NCBI RefSeq assembly: GCF_900182545.1
Contig: NZ_FXTJ01000013.1
Span: forward strand, 54,325 to 118,324
DNA: 64,000 nt
Direction: 5' to 3'
Source: Geodermatophilus aquaeductus
GTDB lineage: Bacteria; Actinomycetota; Actinomycetes; Mycobacteriales; Geodermatophilaceae
A model generated the notes under the pieces. That model searched no databases and had not been told where the DNA came from. It saw only the letters and a list, made by a program, of their open reading frames with translations. A program made the translations under genes and the position numbers. The stretch's first letter is position 1. Every line of letters starts with the position of its first letter. Positions 52,727 through 61,392 of the stretch are shown one piece after another.

Positions 52727-53911
52727 ATGCGTCCCGCCCGGACCCGCCCGGCCGCCCTGCTGGCGCTCGTCTGCCTGGCCCTGTCCGCCTGCTCCGGATC
52801 GGCGGAGGACCCACCGCGGAGCACGGAGGCGACCACCGCCTCGACGACGGCGAGCAGCACCCCGTCGGAGGTCACGGTGCCGCCGGACGACCCCGTCGAG
52901 GCCGCCCTGGCCGGGATGGACCGCCGGGCGCAGGTGGCGCAGCTGTTCGTCGTCGGCGTGGAGCTCACCGACCTCTCCCCCGGTGACGACCTGGTCGCCG
53001 ACGGCGTCGGTGGTGTCTTCCTGGCCGGCCGCTCGCAGGCCCCGGCCGAGGACCTCGCCGCCACCACCTCGCGCTGGACCGGCGACGCCCCGGGTCCGCG
53101 CCCGTGGGTCGCCGTCGACCAGGAGGGCGGCCAGGTCCAGGCGCTGCAGGGCCCCGGCTTCGACCGGCTCCCGGCCGCGGACGAGCAGGGGCAGCTGCCA
53201 CCCGATCAGCTGGCCGCCCTCGCCGGCACCCTCGGCGCGCAGCTCGCCTCGGCGGGGGTCACCCTCGACCTCGCGCCGGTCGCCGACGTCGTCCCGGCCG
53301 GCACCGAGGAGGCCAACGACCCGATCGGCGCCTTCGGCCGGCAGTACGGCAGCACCGCGGCCGACGTCGTCCCGGACGTGCGGGCGGTCGTCGACGGGCT
53401 GGCCGCCCACGGCGTCACCTCGACGCTCAAGCACTTCCCCGGCCTCGGGCTGGTCGACGCCAACACCGACGAGGTCGCCGGCGTCACCGACCCGGTCACC
53501 TCCGCCACCGACGAGCAGGTGACCGCCTTCGGCGAGCTCGCCCGCTCGGAGGCCGACCCTTTCGTGATGGTCTCCTCGGCGACCTACCCGCGGCTGGACC
53601 CGGACGCGCCGGCCACCTTCTCCCGGCAGGTGATCAGCACCCTCCTGCGCGGCTTCCTCGGCTTCGACGGCGTGGTCATCACCGACGACGTCGGCGCGGC
53701 CGTCACCTTCCAGGACGTGCCGCCCGGCGACCGGGCCGTCCGCTTCCTCGAGGCCGGCGGCACGCTCGTGCTCACCCTCGACGCCGACGTCTACCCGGAG
53801 ATGGTCGACGCCGTCCTCGCCCGCGCGGAGGCCGACCCGGAGTTCTCCGACACCGTCGACGCCGCCGTGCGCACGGCGCTCACCGCCAAGGCGGAGGCCG
53901 GCCTGCTGTAG
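52727..53911 (+). CDS. Lipoprotein GH3-family hydrolase (NagZ-like), unusual active-site loop
   Basis: A 394-residue exported protein: signal with lipobox LSAC, a ~30-residue Ser/Thr linker, then a GH3 N-terminal TIM barrel: GVGGVFLAGRSQ, VAVDQEGGQVQAL, LDLAPVADVVP, LKHFPGLGLVDANTDEV and FDGVVITDDVGAAV with the nucleophile Asp. NagZ enzymes have KHFPGHGDT...DSH, where the His is the acid/base; here that loop is altered and the DSH is missing. It may act on another glycoside or be catalytically weak. ATG 52727 has GAGGAG 5 bases upstream. Confidence 0.87.
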   Translation: MRPARTRPAALLALVCLALSACSGSAEDPPRSTEATTASTTASSTPSEVTVPPDDPVEAALAGMDRRAQVAQLFVVGVELTDLSPGDDLVADGVGGVFLAGRSQAPAEDLAATTSRWTGDAPGPRPWVAVDQEGGQVQALQGPGFDRLPAADEQGQLPPDQLAALAGTLGAQLASAGVTLDLAPVADVVPAGTEEANDPIGAFGRQYGSTAADVVPDVRAVVDGLAAHGVTSTLKHFPGLGLVDANTDEVAGVTDPVTSATDEQVTAFGELARSEADPFVMVSSATYPRLDPDAPATFSRQVISTLLRGFLGFDGVVITDDVGAAVTFQDVPPGDRAVRFLEAGGTLVLTLDADVYPEMVDAVLARAEADPEFSDTVDAAVRTALTAKAEAGLL

Positions 53912-54011
53912 CCGGTCCGCGCCCCGCCCCGTTGACCGGCCGCCGGCCCGCGTCGATCCTCTGCGCCCGGACGGCCGCCGACGGCGCCGCCACGAGCAGA
54001 GGAGGCGCCCC

Positions 54012-54581
54012 GTGGGCCACCCGACGACGGCGGCCCGCCCCGGTGCCGCGACAGCCGCCGCGCTGCTGGCGTTCCTCCAGGGCGGGGTCTACCTGGGCGG
54101 CGTGGTCTGGCAGAGCGTGGACGTGGCGGCCTCGGACACCGGCCTGGAGGACCTCGGCCCCGCGGTGGTCGCCGTCCTCGGGGTCAGCGCACTGGGCGCG
54201 GCGCTGGTCCTCGGCGGGCTGTCGCTGCTGCGCCACTCGCGCCGCGCCCCACTGGCGTCGGCGTCCTGCGTCGACGCCCTCGCGTGCGGCGTCCTGCTGC
54301 TGGTCGTGGGCCTCACGGCGTCCGGTGGCCCGCTCTCGACGGCCGACCTCCTGGCGCTCGGGCTGGGTCTCGCCCTCCTGATCGGCCCGGTCCTGCGGCT
54401 GGTGCTGCTGGGCCGACCGCGACTGCTCGCCTGGGCCGGCACCCGGCGCAGCCCGGGCGGTGCGGGCGCCGTCCTGGCGGTCGTCCTCGCGATCGGCGTG
54501 CTCGCCGCGGTCTCCACCGTGCTGCTGGTGCTCGCCGCGCAGCAGGCTCCCGTCGGCGCGGCGGCCGTCCCGCCCGGGTGA
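54012..54581 (+). CDS. Four-helix membrane protein of unknown function
   Basis: A 189-residue protein with four hydrophobic helices. It opens TAARPGAATAAALLAFLQGGVYL, the same pattern (RPGxATAAAxLAFxQxG) that starts the larger product of the next gene, so the two are tandem paralogues. GTG 54012 has GAGGAGG about 8 bases upstream. No catalytic motif is visible. Confidence 0.72.
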   Translation: MGHPTTAARPGAATAAALLAFLQGGVYLGGVVWQSVDVAASDTGLEDLGPAVVAVLGVSALGAALVLGGLSLLRHSRRAPLASASCVDALACGVLLLVVGLTASGGPLSTADLLALGLGLALLIGPVLRLVLLGRPRLLAWAGTRRSPGGAGAVLAVVLAIGVLAAVSTVLLVLAAQQAPVGAAAVPPG

Positions 54582-54673
54582 GGCCCACGCGTGGTGCGTT
54601 GACCGGCCGTCCGGCGGAACAGATCCTGACGGCCGGACGACGGACCACCCGTCGCGCGAGGACGGGGACCGCA

Positions 54674-55594
54674 GTGAGCGACCAGTACGGCTGGCAGACC
54701 GACCAGTGGCCGGCACCGGCACCGACGACGCCCGCGCCGGTGGGCATCCGCCCGGGCCAGGCGACGGCCGCCGCGGTGCTGGCCTTCGTGCAGGCCGGGC
54801 TGCTCCTGCTCCTCGTCCTGATGATCACCGTCGCCTCGGTGGCCGACGACGTCCCCGGGGACGACGTCGGCATCGCCGTCCTGGTCACGCTGGCGGCCTG
54901 CGCGCTGGCCGGGCTGGACCTGCTCGGCGGCACCGGGCTGCTGCGCGGGACCGGCCGCACTCTGCTGCTGGTCACCTCGTGGGTCGAGACCGGCCTGATC
55001 GGCCTGCTGTTCCTCCTCCTGCTGGTCGACGTCACGACCGGCAACCCCGTCGACCCGGGAGGCGACGCCCTCGGCCTGATGGTCGTGCTGCTCCTGCTCG
55101 CCGTGCCGGTGGTGCGGCTGGTGCTCGTCCTCCAGCCGCGGGTCGCCGGCTGGGTCGCCGACCGGCAGCGGACGCGCACCGGCCCGCCCGTCTGGGCGCC
55201 GCACCTCGGGCAGTGGGTCCCCGGGCCCGCCCCGGCTCCCGCCTCGACCGCCGTCACGGTGGCCACGCTCGTGCCCGTGGGCGTCTTCGCCCTGGTGGCC
55301 ACGGTGGCCCTCGCCGTGTCCGGCTCCTCCACCGTGGTCGTCGACGACTTCGGCACCGGCTACACCGGCTCGGGCGTCCCGTCCGACCCGCCGTCGCCGG
55401 CCGACCGCGACTTCGACGTCCGGTTCGACGGCGACGCCCAGGACTGCCACGACGGCGACATGTCCGCCTGCGACGACCTCTACGCCGAGACGCCGGTCGG
55501 CGACCCCTACGAGGAGTACGGGTCCACCTGTGGCGGCCGCCTCGACGACGAGACCTACGGCGACTGCGTCAGGATCTTCGGCCCGACCGACTGA
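54674..55594 (+). CDS. Membrane protein with acidic Cys-containing C-terminal tail
   Basis: A 306-residue protein: short Gln/Pro-rich head, IRPGQATAAAVLAFVQAGLLL, four helices, a linker, a fifth helix (about residues 193-215) and a ~90-residue outside tail containing CHDGDMSACDDLYAETPVGD and EEYGSTCGGRL. That acidic motif with three regularly spaced Cys occurs at the end of many actinobacterial membrane proteins of unknown role. GTG 54674 fits the preceding AGGACGGGGACC. It looks like an extended paralogue of the 54012 product. Confidence 0.75.
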   Translation: MSDQYGWQTDQWPAPAPTTPAPVGIRPGQATAAAVLAFVQAGLLLLLVLMITVASVADDVPGDDVGIAVLVTLAACALAGLDLLGGTGLLRGTGRTLLLVTSWVETGLIGLLFLLLLVDVTTGNPVDPGGDALGLMVVLLLLAVPVVRLVLVLQPRVAGWVADRQRTRTGPPVWAPHLGQWVPGPAPAPASTAVTVATLVPVGVFALVATVALAVSGSSTVVVDDFGTGYTGSGVPSDPPSPADRDFDVRFDGDAQDCHDGDMSACDDLYAETPVGDPYEEYGSTCGGRLDDETYGDCVRIFGPTD

Positions 55595-55615
55595 CCGGCC
55601 CGCCGAGGGCGGTCA
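55591..55615. terminator. Bidirectional hairpin spanning both convergent stop codons
   Basis: CTGACCG(g)CCC at 55591-55601 pairs with GGGCGGTCAG around 55607-55616 over a 5-base loop with one bulged G. The left arm contains the TGA of the gene ending at 55594 and the right arm the stop of the minus-strand micro gene ending at 55613. Confidence 0.65.
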
Positions 55616-55768
55616 GGCCACGTCCCAGTCGGCGTCGTCCACGTCCTCGCCGGTGCGACGTCGGCGGTGTTCGCGCCGCTCCGCCATCCGGATCGCCCTG
55701 CCGACGACGACGGCCGCACCGAACGCCACCGCCGGCCACCCGATCAGCACCCACATCCACCACGCCAC
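55613..55768 (-). CDS. 51-residue one-helix micro membrane protein
   Basis: A tiny gene with a near-perfect AGGAGGT ribosome site just ahead of GTG 55768. The product is AWWMWVLIGWPAVAFGAAVV (helix) then VGRAIRMAERREHRRR and an acidic end DVDDADWDVA. The helix-GRAIRMAERR layout matches the next micro gene, the 20496 product and the N-terminus of the 22018 product. A small cytoplasmic tail with opposite-charge halves suggests protein or lipid contact; function unknown. Confidence 0.72.
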   Translation of the reverse strand: MAWWMWVLIGWPAVAFGAAVVVGRAIRMAERREHRRRRTGEDVDDADWDVA

Positions 55769-55865
55769 GCGACCTCCTGCCGTTCCCCCGGCGCCCGTGG
55801 TGACGCCTCGGCACGATCAGGCTACGGAGCGCTCCGCAGGACGGCAGTGCGGGACGCGGCGGACC

Positions 55866-56033
55866 TCAGGAGGCCCTGCGTCCCGCGGGCGGGGCCTGCT
55901 CCTCGCCGTCGCGGGCCGGCACCTGGCCCCTCAGCTCACGTCGGTCGGCGGCCTCGACCACCTTGCCCACGCTCACCGCCAGCGCGGTCCCGAGGACGAC
56001 CCACAGCAGCAGCGCCCACACCCACCACGGCAC
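55866..56033 (-). CDS. 55-residue one-helix micro membrane protein
   Basis: GTG 56033 follows AGGGAG by 5 bases. The product is PWWVWALLLWVVLGTALAVS (helix) then VGKVVEAADRRELRG and a polar tail. It is the tandem relative of the 55613 product, 97 bp upstream on the same strand, sharing the Trp-rich helix start and the VG[R/K]xxxxA[D/E]RRE segment. Confidence 0.72.
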   Translation of the reverse strand: MPWWVWALLLWVVLGTALAVSVGKVVEAADRRELRGQVPARDGEEQAPPAGRRAS

Positions 56034-56233
56034 GTGTCTCCCTGCCGACGTACGACCCCCGTGGCTGACCGACTGGGGTACCCGGGAGGAGGACCGCGAG
56101 ACATCCGGCGGGCGTGTGATCTGGCGCTGGTTGCGTTGCCCACAACCGATCAGCCGGGTAGAAATGAGCGGACCGCGTCTCCAGACACCGGGACGGGATC
56201 GCACCGCGCGGCTGCGCGACCGGGAAGGGCACA

Positions 56234-58351
56234 GTGGGCGACGCAGGACAGACCGGGCCGCTGGGCAGCGACCCGGCCCGGCAACACGTCGACGAGATGG
56301 CCGCGTCACTGCGCGGGGAGCTGGCCATGCAGGCCGCCGGGATCGGCACCTTCGACTGGGACCTCCTCACCGGCGTCCTCGACTGGGACGAGCGCCTGGT
56401 GGCGCTGTTCGGCTACGACGACACGTCCTTCGAGCGGACGATCGAGGGCTTCACCGCCCGCCTGCACCCCGACGACCGCGCCGCCGTCACCGCAGCCCTG
56501 CAGACGGCCATCGACGAGTGCGGCGAGTTCAGCACGCTCTACCGGATCTGCCTGCCCGGCGGCACCATCCGCTGGGTCTCGGCCCAGGGCCGGGCCCTCG
56601 CCGACGTCGACGGCGTGGCCGTGCGCGTGCTCGGCGCGGCCTACGACGTCACCGACCAGCGCGGCGACGCGCTCGGCGTCGCCGAGGTCCTCGAGGCGAT
56701 GCCGGCCGGCTTCTACTCGCTGAGCCCCGACTGGCGCTTCACGCACGTCAACGCCGAGGCCGAGCGGCTGCTGGGCCGCCGTCGCGAGGACCTGCTCGGC
56801 GAGGTCATCTGGGACGCCTTCCCCGCCGCCGTCAGCTCCCTGTTCGAGGAGAGCTACCGCCGCGCCGTGCGGACCCGCGAGCCGGTGTCGTTCGAGGCGT
56901 ACTACCCCGCGCCGCTGGACGGCTGGTACGAGCTGCGCGCCTGGCCGATCGCCGACGGCCTGTCGGTGTACTTCATGGACGTCACCGAGCGCGTGCGCGC
57001 CCAGGACGAGCTGCGCCGCACCGCCGAGCGCACCGTCACCGTGGCGCGCATCAGCACCGAGCTGGCCGGGTCGATGGACGCCGAGGTCGCCACCGGCCAG
57101 GTGCCGCGGATGGTCGTGCCCGCGCTCGCCGACGCCTGCATCGTCAGCGTCCTCGACGAGCACGGCCACACCCGGACGGTGAGCAGCTGGCACGCCGACG
57201 AGGACTCCCGCGACCTGCTGCAGCGCTACGCCCGGTCCCGCGCGGCCGCCCTCGCCGGCATCCCCGCGGTGGCCCGGACGCTCACCAGCGGCGACCCGCT
57301 GCAGCTGACCGGCGAGGAGGCGCTGGCCACCACCGTGCCCGGCGAGCCGCGCGAGCTGCTGACCCGGCTGGCCCCCTCCGCCGCGCTGGCCCTCCCGCTG
57401 CGCGGCCGCAACCACACCCTCGGCCTGGTGTCGCTCCTCTACACCGGCGACCGCGCGCCGACCGCCGACGAGGTCACCACCCTCCGCGACGTCGCCGACC
57501 GCCTGGGCATGGCCCTGGACAACGCCCGCCTCTACGGCGAGCAGCGCCAGCTGGCCCTGCAGCTGCAGCACTCGATGCTAACAGCGCCGCCCGAGCCCGA
57601 CCACGCCGAGATCGTCGTCCGCTACTTCCCCGCCTCGGAGGCGGCCGCCGTCGGCGGCGACTGGTACGACGCGTTCCTGCAGGCCGACGGTGCGACCACG
57701 CTGGTCATCGGCGACGTCGCCGGCCACGACTCCGCCGCCGCCGCGACGATGGGTCAGCTGCGCAGCCTGGTCCGCGGGATCGCGCTGAGCACCGGCGCCG
57801 GGCCCGCCGCGGTGCTCACCGACCTCGACCGCGCGATGGAGCTGCTGCGCTTCCGCACCCTCGCCACCGCCGCCGTCGCCCGCTTCGAGCAGACGCGCGG
57901 CGAGATCACGAGCGGCACCACCCGCATGCGGTGGTCCAACGCCGGGCACACGCCGCCGATCCTGCTCACGCCCGGCGGCGACGTCCGCGTCCTGGGCTCC
58001 GAGCGCGCGGACATGCTGCTCGGCGTCGACCCGGAGACCCCGCGGCGGGAGTGGGTCGTCGAGCTCGAGCGCGGCGCGACCGTGCTGCTCTACACCGACG
58101 GCCTCGTCGAGCGCCGCGACGCCGACCTCGACGCCGGCACCGACCGGCTCACCGCGGCGCTCGCCGACCTCGGCGACCGGCCGCTGCAGGAGCTGTGCGA
58201 CCTGCTCGTCCACCACATGGTCGACGGCCACCCCGACGACGACGTCGCGCTGGTCGCCGTGCGCCTGCACCCGCAGGACCGGCCCCGGCCGCCCGCCGCC
58301 GGGCCGGTCGACGTCCCCCGCTCGGTGCCCGCGGACCCCGCCGGACCCTGA
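56234..58351 (+). CDS. PAS-PAS-GAF-PP2C (SpoIIE/RsbU-type) serine phosphatase
   Basis: A 705-residue cytoplasmic sensor phosphatase. Domains by position: PAS (~25-140, GTFDWDLLTGVLDWDERLVALFG, IRWVSAQGRALAD), second PAS (~150-260, GFYSLSPDWRFTHVNAEAE), GAF (~275-440) and PP2C/SpoIIE (~455-680) with metal-site Asp in GGDWYDAF and IGDVAGHD, SNAGHTPPIL, LLYTDGLVERR and HPDDDVALV. Such proteins dephosphorylate anti-sigma-factor antagonists (RsbV/SpoIIAA type) in stress signalling. No antagonist, anti-sigma or sigma gene lies next to it. GTG 56234 is preceded by AAGGGC. Confidence 0.9.
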   Translation: MGDAGQTGPLGSDPARQHVDEMAASLRGELAMQAAGIGTFDWDLLTGVLDWDERLVALFGYDDTSFERTIEGFTARLHPDDRAAVTAALQTAIDECGEFSTLYRICLPGGTIRWVSAQGRALADVDGVAVRVLGAAYDVTDQRGDALGVAEVLEAMPAGFYSLSPDWRFTHVNAEAERLLGRRREDLLGEVIWDAFPAAVSSLFEESYRRAVRTREPVSFEAYYPAPLDGWYELRAWPIADGLSVYFMDVTERVRAQDELRRTAERTVTVARISTELAGSMDAEVATGQVPRMVVPALADACIVSVLDEHGHTRTVSSWHADEDSRDLLQRYARSRAAALAGIPAVARTLTSGDPLQLTGEEALATTVPGEPRELLTRLAPSAALALPLRGRNHTLGLVSLLYTGDRAPTADEVTTLRDVADRLGMALDNARLYGEQRQLALQLQHSMLTAPPEPDHAEIVVRYFPASEAAAVGGDWYDAFLQADGATTLVIGDVAGHDSAAAATMGQLRSLVRGIALSTGAGPAAVLTDLDRAMELLRFRTLATAAVARFEQTRGEITSGTTRMRWSNAGHTPPILLTPGGDVRVLGSERADMLLGVDPETPRREWVVELERGATVLLYTDGLVERRDADLDAGTDRLTAALADLGDRPLQELCDLLVHHMVDGHPDDDVALVAVRLHPQDRPRPPAAGPVDVPRSVPADPAGP

Positions 58352-58356
58352 CTGCC

Positions 58357-58362
58357 TAGGGT
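58357..58362 (+). promoter_or_regulatory. -10 box TAGGGT, leaderless promoter
   Basis: TAGGGT, spacer CGCCCG, GTG 58369, in the 17-bp gap behind the phosphatase gene. Full TAnnnT match at six bases. Confidence 0.6.
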
Positions 58363-58368
58363 CGCCCG

Positions 58369-59214
58369 GTGATCGTCGTGACCGCCGCGGGCGGACCCAC
58401 CGGCACCGCGGTCGTCGGCGCGCTGCGGGCGCGCGGCGAGCAGGTGCGTGCCGTCGTCGCCACCCCCGGGCCGCGCCCGGAGCTCGAGGCGCTCGGCGCC
58501 GAGGTGGTCGCTGCCGACCTCACCGGGGACCTCTCCCCCGTGTTCGCCGGCGCCGGCGCGCTGTACCTGGTCTGGCCCAACTTCGACCCGCGCGAGGAGA
58601 CCGGCGCCCCCGCCGTCCTGCGGGCCGCCGCACGGTCGGGTGTGCGGCGGCTGGTCTACCACTCGGTGCTGCGGCCCCAGCTGCGGTCGATGCCGCACCA
58701 CGCCGCCAAGGACCGCGTGGAGGAGGTGCTCGACGACGTCGTCGCCGGCACCGCGGCGCGCTGGCGGGTGCTGCAGCCGTGCGCCTACGCCGACAACCTC
58801 GACGCGCAGGTCGCCGCCGCGGCCGGCAGCGGCGAGCTGGCCAGCCCGTGGGGCCTGGAGCGGGCGCAGTCGTTCGTCGACCTGCGCGACGTCGCCGAGG
58901 CCGCGGCCGTGCTGCTCACCGAGGACGGCCTGGACAGCGGCACCTTCGAGGCGGCCGGGCCGCAGGAGCTCACCGCGCCCGACGTCGCCCGGCTCGCCGG
59001 CGCGCACCTGGGCCGGGAGGTGACCGCCGTCGACGCCGACCCGCCGGCCGACGACGGCTCCCACGCCCGCCGGTGCCTGCGGGCGATGTTCGCGTCCTAC
59101 CGCGCGCACGGGTTCACCGGCAGCCCGCGGGTGCTCACCGCGCTGCTCGGCCGCCCGCCGCGCACCTACGCCGAGCACCTCGGCGGGCTCCCGGAGGCTG
59201 CTGTCAGCGGGTGA
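58369..59214 (+). CDS. NmrA-like NAD(P)-binding oxidoreductase / isomer-reductase type SDR
   Basis: A 281-residue atypical SDR: VTAAGGPTGTAVVGALRARG as the dinucleotide loop at the very N-terminus, LGAEVVAADLTGD, LVWPNFDPREETGA, VRRLVYHSVLRPQL and WRVLQPCAYADNL, matching the NmrA/azoR-isoflavone-reductase-like group. Some members bind NADP as redox sensors without catalysis. GTG start, leaderless by position. Ends 11 bp into the convergent nrfD-like gene. Confidence 0.85.
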   Translation: MIVVTAAGGPTGTAVVGALRARGEQVRAVVATPGPRPELEALGAEVVAADLTGDLSPVFAGAGALYLVWPNFDPREETGAPAVLRAAARSGVRRLVYHSVLRPQLRSMPHHAAKDRVEEVLDDVVAGTAARWRVLQPCAYADNLDAQVAAAAGSGELASPWGLERAQSFVDLRDVAEAAAVLLTEDGLDSGTFEAAGPQELTAPDVARLAGAHLGREVTAVDADPPADDGSHARRCLRAMFASYRAHGFTGSPRVLTALLGRPPRTYAEHLGGLPEAAVSG

Positions 59215-60268
59215 CGGTCGGGGCGTGCCCGTTCTGCTTCGCGGCCTGCTCGGCGGCCTCCTTCGCAGCGAGGCGCTCCCGCTGGGGGACGACGGTGTAC
59301 TTCGGGTCCCTGGCCGAGACCAGGCCGGCCTCGAAGACGCCGAAGCGGGTGAGCAGCGAGCCGGCCGCCAGCAGCACCCCGGCCACGACGGCCCCGGCGC
59401 GGCGACGCCCGGCGACGACGGTCAGCGCGGCGCCCGCGGCGGTGCAGCCCTTGGCGATCCGCAGCAGCGTGCCGGGCCGGCCCTCGTGGTAGGGCTCGCT
59501 GACGATGCCGTGCCCGCTCTCCACCCGGTGCATGACGGCGAGCTCGATCGCCGCGCCGGCCACCGCGGTCCGCCGCGAGGGCCCGGCCTCGGCCACCGGC
59601 GTGAACAGCATGGTCACGCCGCCGCCGGCCGCCATCGCCGAGCCGCCGAAGACGAACGGCAGTTCGTCGTGCGCCGCGTGCCACGAGGGCACCGCGGTGT
59701 TGGCCAGCAGCACCGCCGTGTAGGTGGCCAGCGGCCCGCCGAACAGCGCCGAGACCACCCCGCCGAAGCGCTTGAGCCGCGGGAACCAGCCGAGCAGCTC
59801 CACGGCCGCCGTCGCCCCGGCCGCCGCGCCGAACGGCGCCAGGATGTAGGAGCCGACCGACAGCGGCGAGGTCGGCTTGAACACCCGCAGCATGTGCAGG
59901 AAGCGCTCGGGCCGGCCGAGGTCGTGGATGAGGAAGACCACCGAGGCGATCGCCCCGCCGCCGGCGGTGTAGCGGGCGGTGCGGGTCAGCGAGGGCCGGC
60001 CGGTCACGTCGGCGACCGCCGCGAGGATCGACGACGACCCGGCCATCCCGCCGAGGAACAGGTACAGCGGCACGTCCGGCGACTTCCACACCGGCGGCTT
60101 GATGATCGGGCGCCCGTAGTAGGAGGTGAACTGGGCGTCGTCGACCATGGCGACCTCGCCGCCACCGCCACGCCGCCCGCCCCGGCGCCGGCGCTTGCCA
60201 CGGGCCTCCGCGGACGGCCCGTCCGCCCGCCGCCAGCCCGCGCCCGGTGTGGCCAGTCCCTCGGTCAC
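59204..60268 (-). CDS. NrfD/PsrC-type membrane subunit of formate dehydrogenase
   Basis: A 354-residue membrane protein with about eight helices, the quinone-reactive anchor for the two upstream subunits. After a basic N-terminal tail comes SYYGRPIIKPPVWKSPDVPLYLF and GGMAGSSSILAAVAD, then FLIHDLGRPERFLHMLRVFK, the NrfD hallmark. GTG 60268 is preferred because GGAGG lies 6 bases upstream; ATG 60295 would add nine residues and has its ribosome site too close. Last gene of the fdh operon, 46 bp after the iron-sulfur gene. It replaces the cytochrome b556 subunit found in Escherichia coli FdnI. Confidence 0.88.
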   Translation of the reverse strand: MTEGLATPGAGWRRADGPSAEARGKRRRRGGRRGGGGEVAMVDDAQFTSYYGRPIIKPPVWKSPDVPLYLFLGGMAGSSSILAAVADVTGRPSLTRTARYTAGGGAIASVVFLIHDLGRPERFLHMLRVFKPTSPLSVGSYILAPFGAAAGATAAVELLGWFPRLKRFGGVVSALFGGPLATYTAVLLANTAVPSWHAAHDELPFVFGGSAMAAGGGVTMLFTPVAEAGPSRRTAVAGAAIELAVMHRVESGHGIVSEPYHEGRPGTLLRIAKGCTAAGAALTVVAGRRRAGAVVAGVLLAAGSLLTRFGVFEAGLVSARDPKYTVVPQRERLAAKEAAEQAAKQNGHAPTVTR

Positions 60269-60314
60269 CGGTCCCCCTCCGACGGAGATGGCCATCTCCG
60301 CCGCGCATGGCCGG

Positions 60315-61382
60315 TCACCGGGGTCGCCGTCCGACGAAGGCCGAGAGCACGACGCCGGCGATCATCGCCGCGCCGGCGGCGGCCGACCTCCACATCGAGG
60401 GCAGGTCGCGGGTGGTGACCACCGGGTCCGGCGGCAGGCCGTAGACCTCCGGCTCGTCGAGCAGCAGGAAGAACGCGCCCGCGCCGCCGACGCCGTCGTC
60501 CTCGTCCCGGCCGTAGAGCCGCGCCGTCTCCACGCCCTGGCCCTTGAGCGTGGCCAGCCGCGCGTCGGCCCGGGCCTGCAGCTCGTCGAGGTTGCCGAAC
60601 TGGATGGACTGGGTGGGGCACGCGGTGGCGCAGGCCGGCTGCAGCCCGTCGGTGAGCCGGTCGTAGCACATCGTGCACTTGAAGACCCGGCCGTCGTCCT
60701 TGCGCTGGTCGATCACCCCGTACGGGCAGGCGGGCACGCAGTAGCCGCAGCCGTTGCAGATGTCGCCCTGCACGACGACGGTGCCGAACTCGGTGCGGAA
60801 CAGCGCACCCGTGGGACAGACGTCGAGGCACCCGGCGTGCGTGCAGTGCTTGCAGACGTCGGAGCTCATCAGCCAGCGGATCTGCTTGTCGGAGCCGGTC
60901 TGCCCCGTCTGCGGGTCGAACTCGCTCAGCGCCTCCGCGTTGAGGACGCCGGACTGCTGCGCCCTCGCCAGGCTCTCGTCGTTCTGCCCCTCGGCCACCG
61001 ACGGGCCCTGGCCCCCGCGGTCGTCCCCGGGCCGCCCGAAGGTCGGCGTCGGCAGGTCGACGGTGCGGCTCTGCTCGATGAAGGCCACGTGCCGCCAGGA
61101 GTTGGCGCCGAGCTGGCCGGTGTTGTCGTAGGACATCCCGGACAGCCCGATGACGTCGCGCACGCCGTGCGAGTCGTCCATCGGCAGGGTGTTCCACTCC
61201 TTGCACGCCACCTCGCAGGCCTTGCAGCCGATGCACACCGAGGTGTCGGTGAAGAAGCCCACGCGCGCCGGGTGGTCGGTGTCGTAGCCGGCCTGCCCGG
61301 TCACGTCCGGCACCGGACCGTAGAGCCGGTTCTCCGGGTCGTGCCCGGTGAAGGCCGCGCTCGCCGAGCTGATCGAGGTCAT
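60315..61382 (-). CDS. fdnH: Formate dehydrogenase iron-sulfur subunit (FdnH/HybA type)
   Basis: A 355-residue electron-transfer subunit with four [4Fe-4S] sites: CIGCKACEVACKEWN, CKHCTHAGCLDVCPTGA, CNGCGYCVPACPYGV and CTMCYDRLTDGLQPACATAC. Between the first and second there is an insertion of ~90 polar residues. One helix near the C-terminus (AAAGAAMIAGVVLSAF) would tether it to the membrane. It passes electrons from the molybdenum subunit to the NrfD-like subunit. ATG 61382 has AGGAG 7 bases upstream; 10 bp after the catalytic subunit gene. Confidence 0.93.
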   Translation of the reverse strand: MTSISSASAAFTGHDPENRLYGPVPDVTGQAGYDTDHPARVGFFTDTSVCIGCKACEVACKEWNTLPMDDSHGVRDVIGLSGMSYDNTGQLGANSWRHVAFIEQSRTVDLPTPTFGRPGDDRGGQGPSVAEGQNDESLARAQQSGVLNAEALSEFDPQTGQTGSDKQIRWLMSSDVCKHCTHAGCLDVCPTGALFRTEFGTVVVQGDICNGCGYCVPACPYGVIDQRKDDGRVFKCTMCYDRLTDGLQPACATACPTQSIQFGNLDELQARADARLATLKGQGVETARLYGRDEDDGVGGAGAFFLLLDEPEVYGLPPDPVVTTRDLPSMWRSAAAGAAMIAGVVLSAFVGRRPR

Positions 61383-61392
61383 GCCGGACTCC

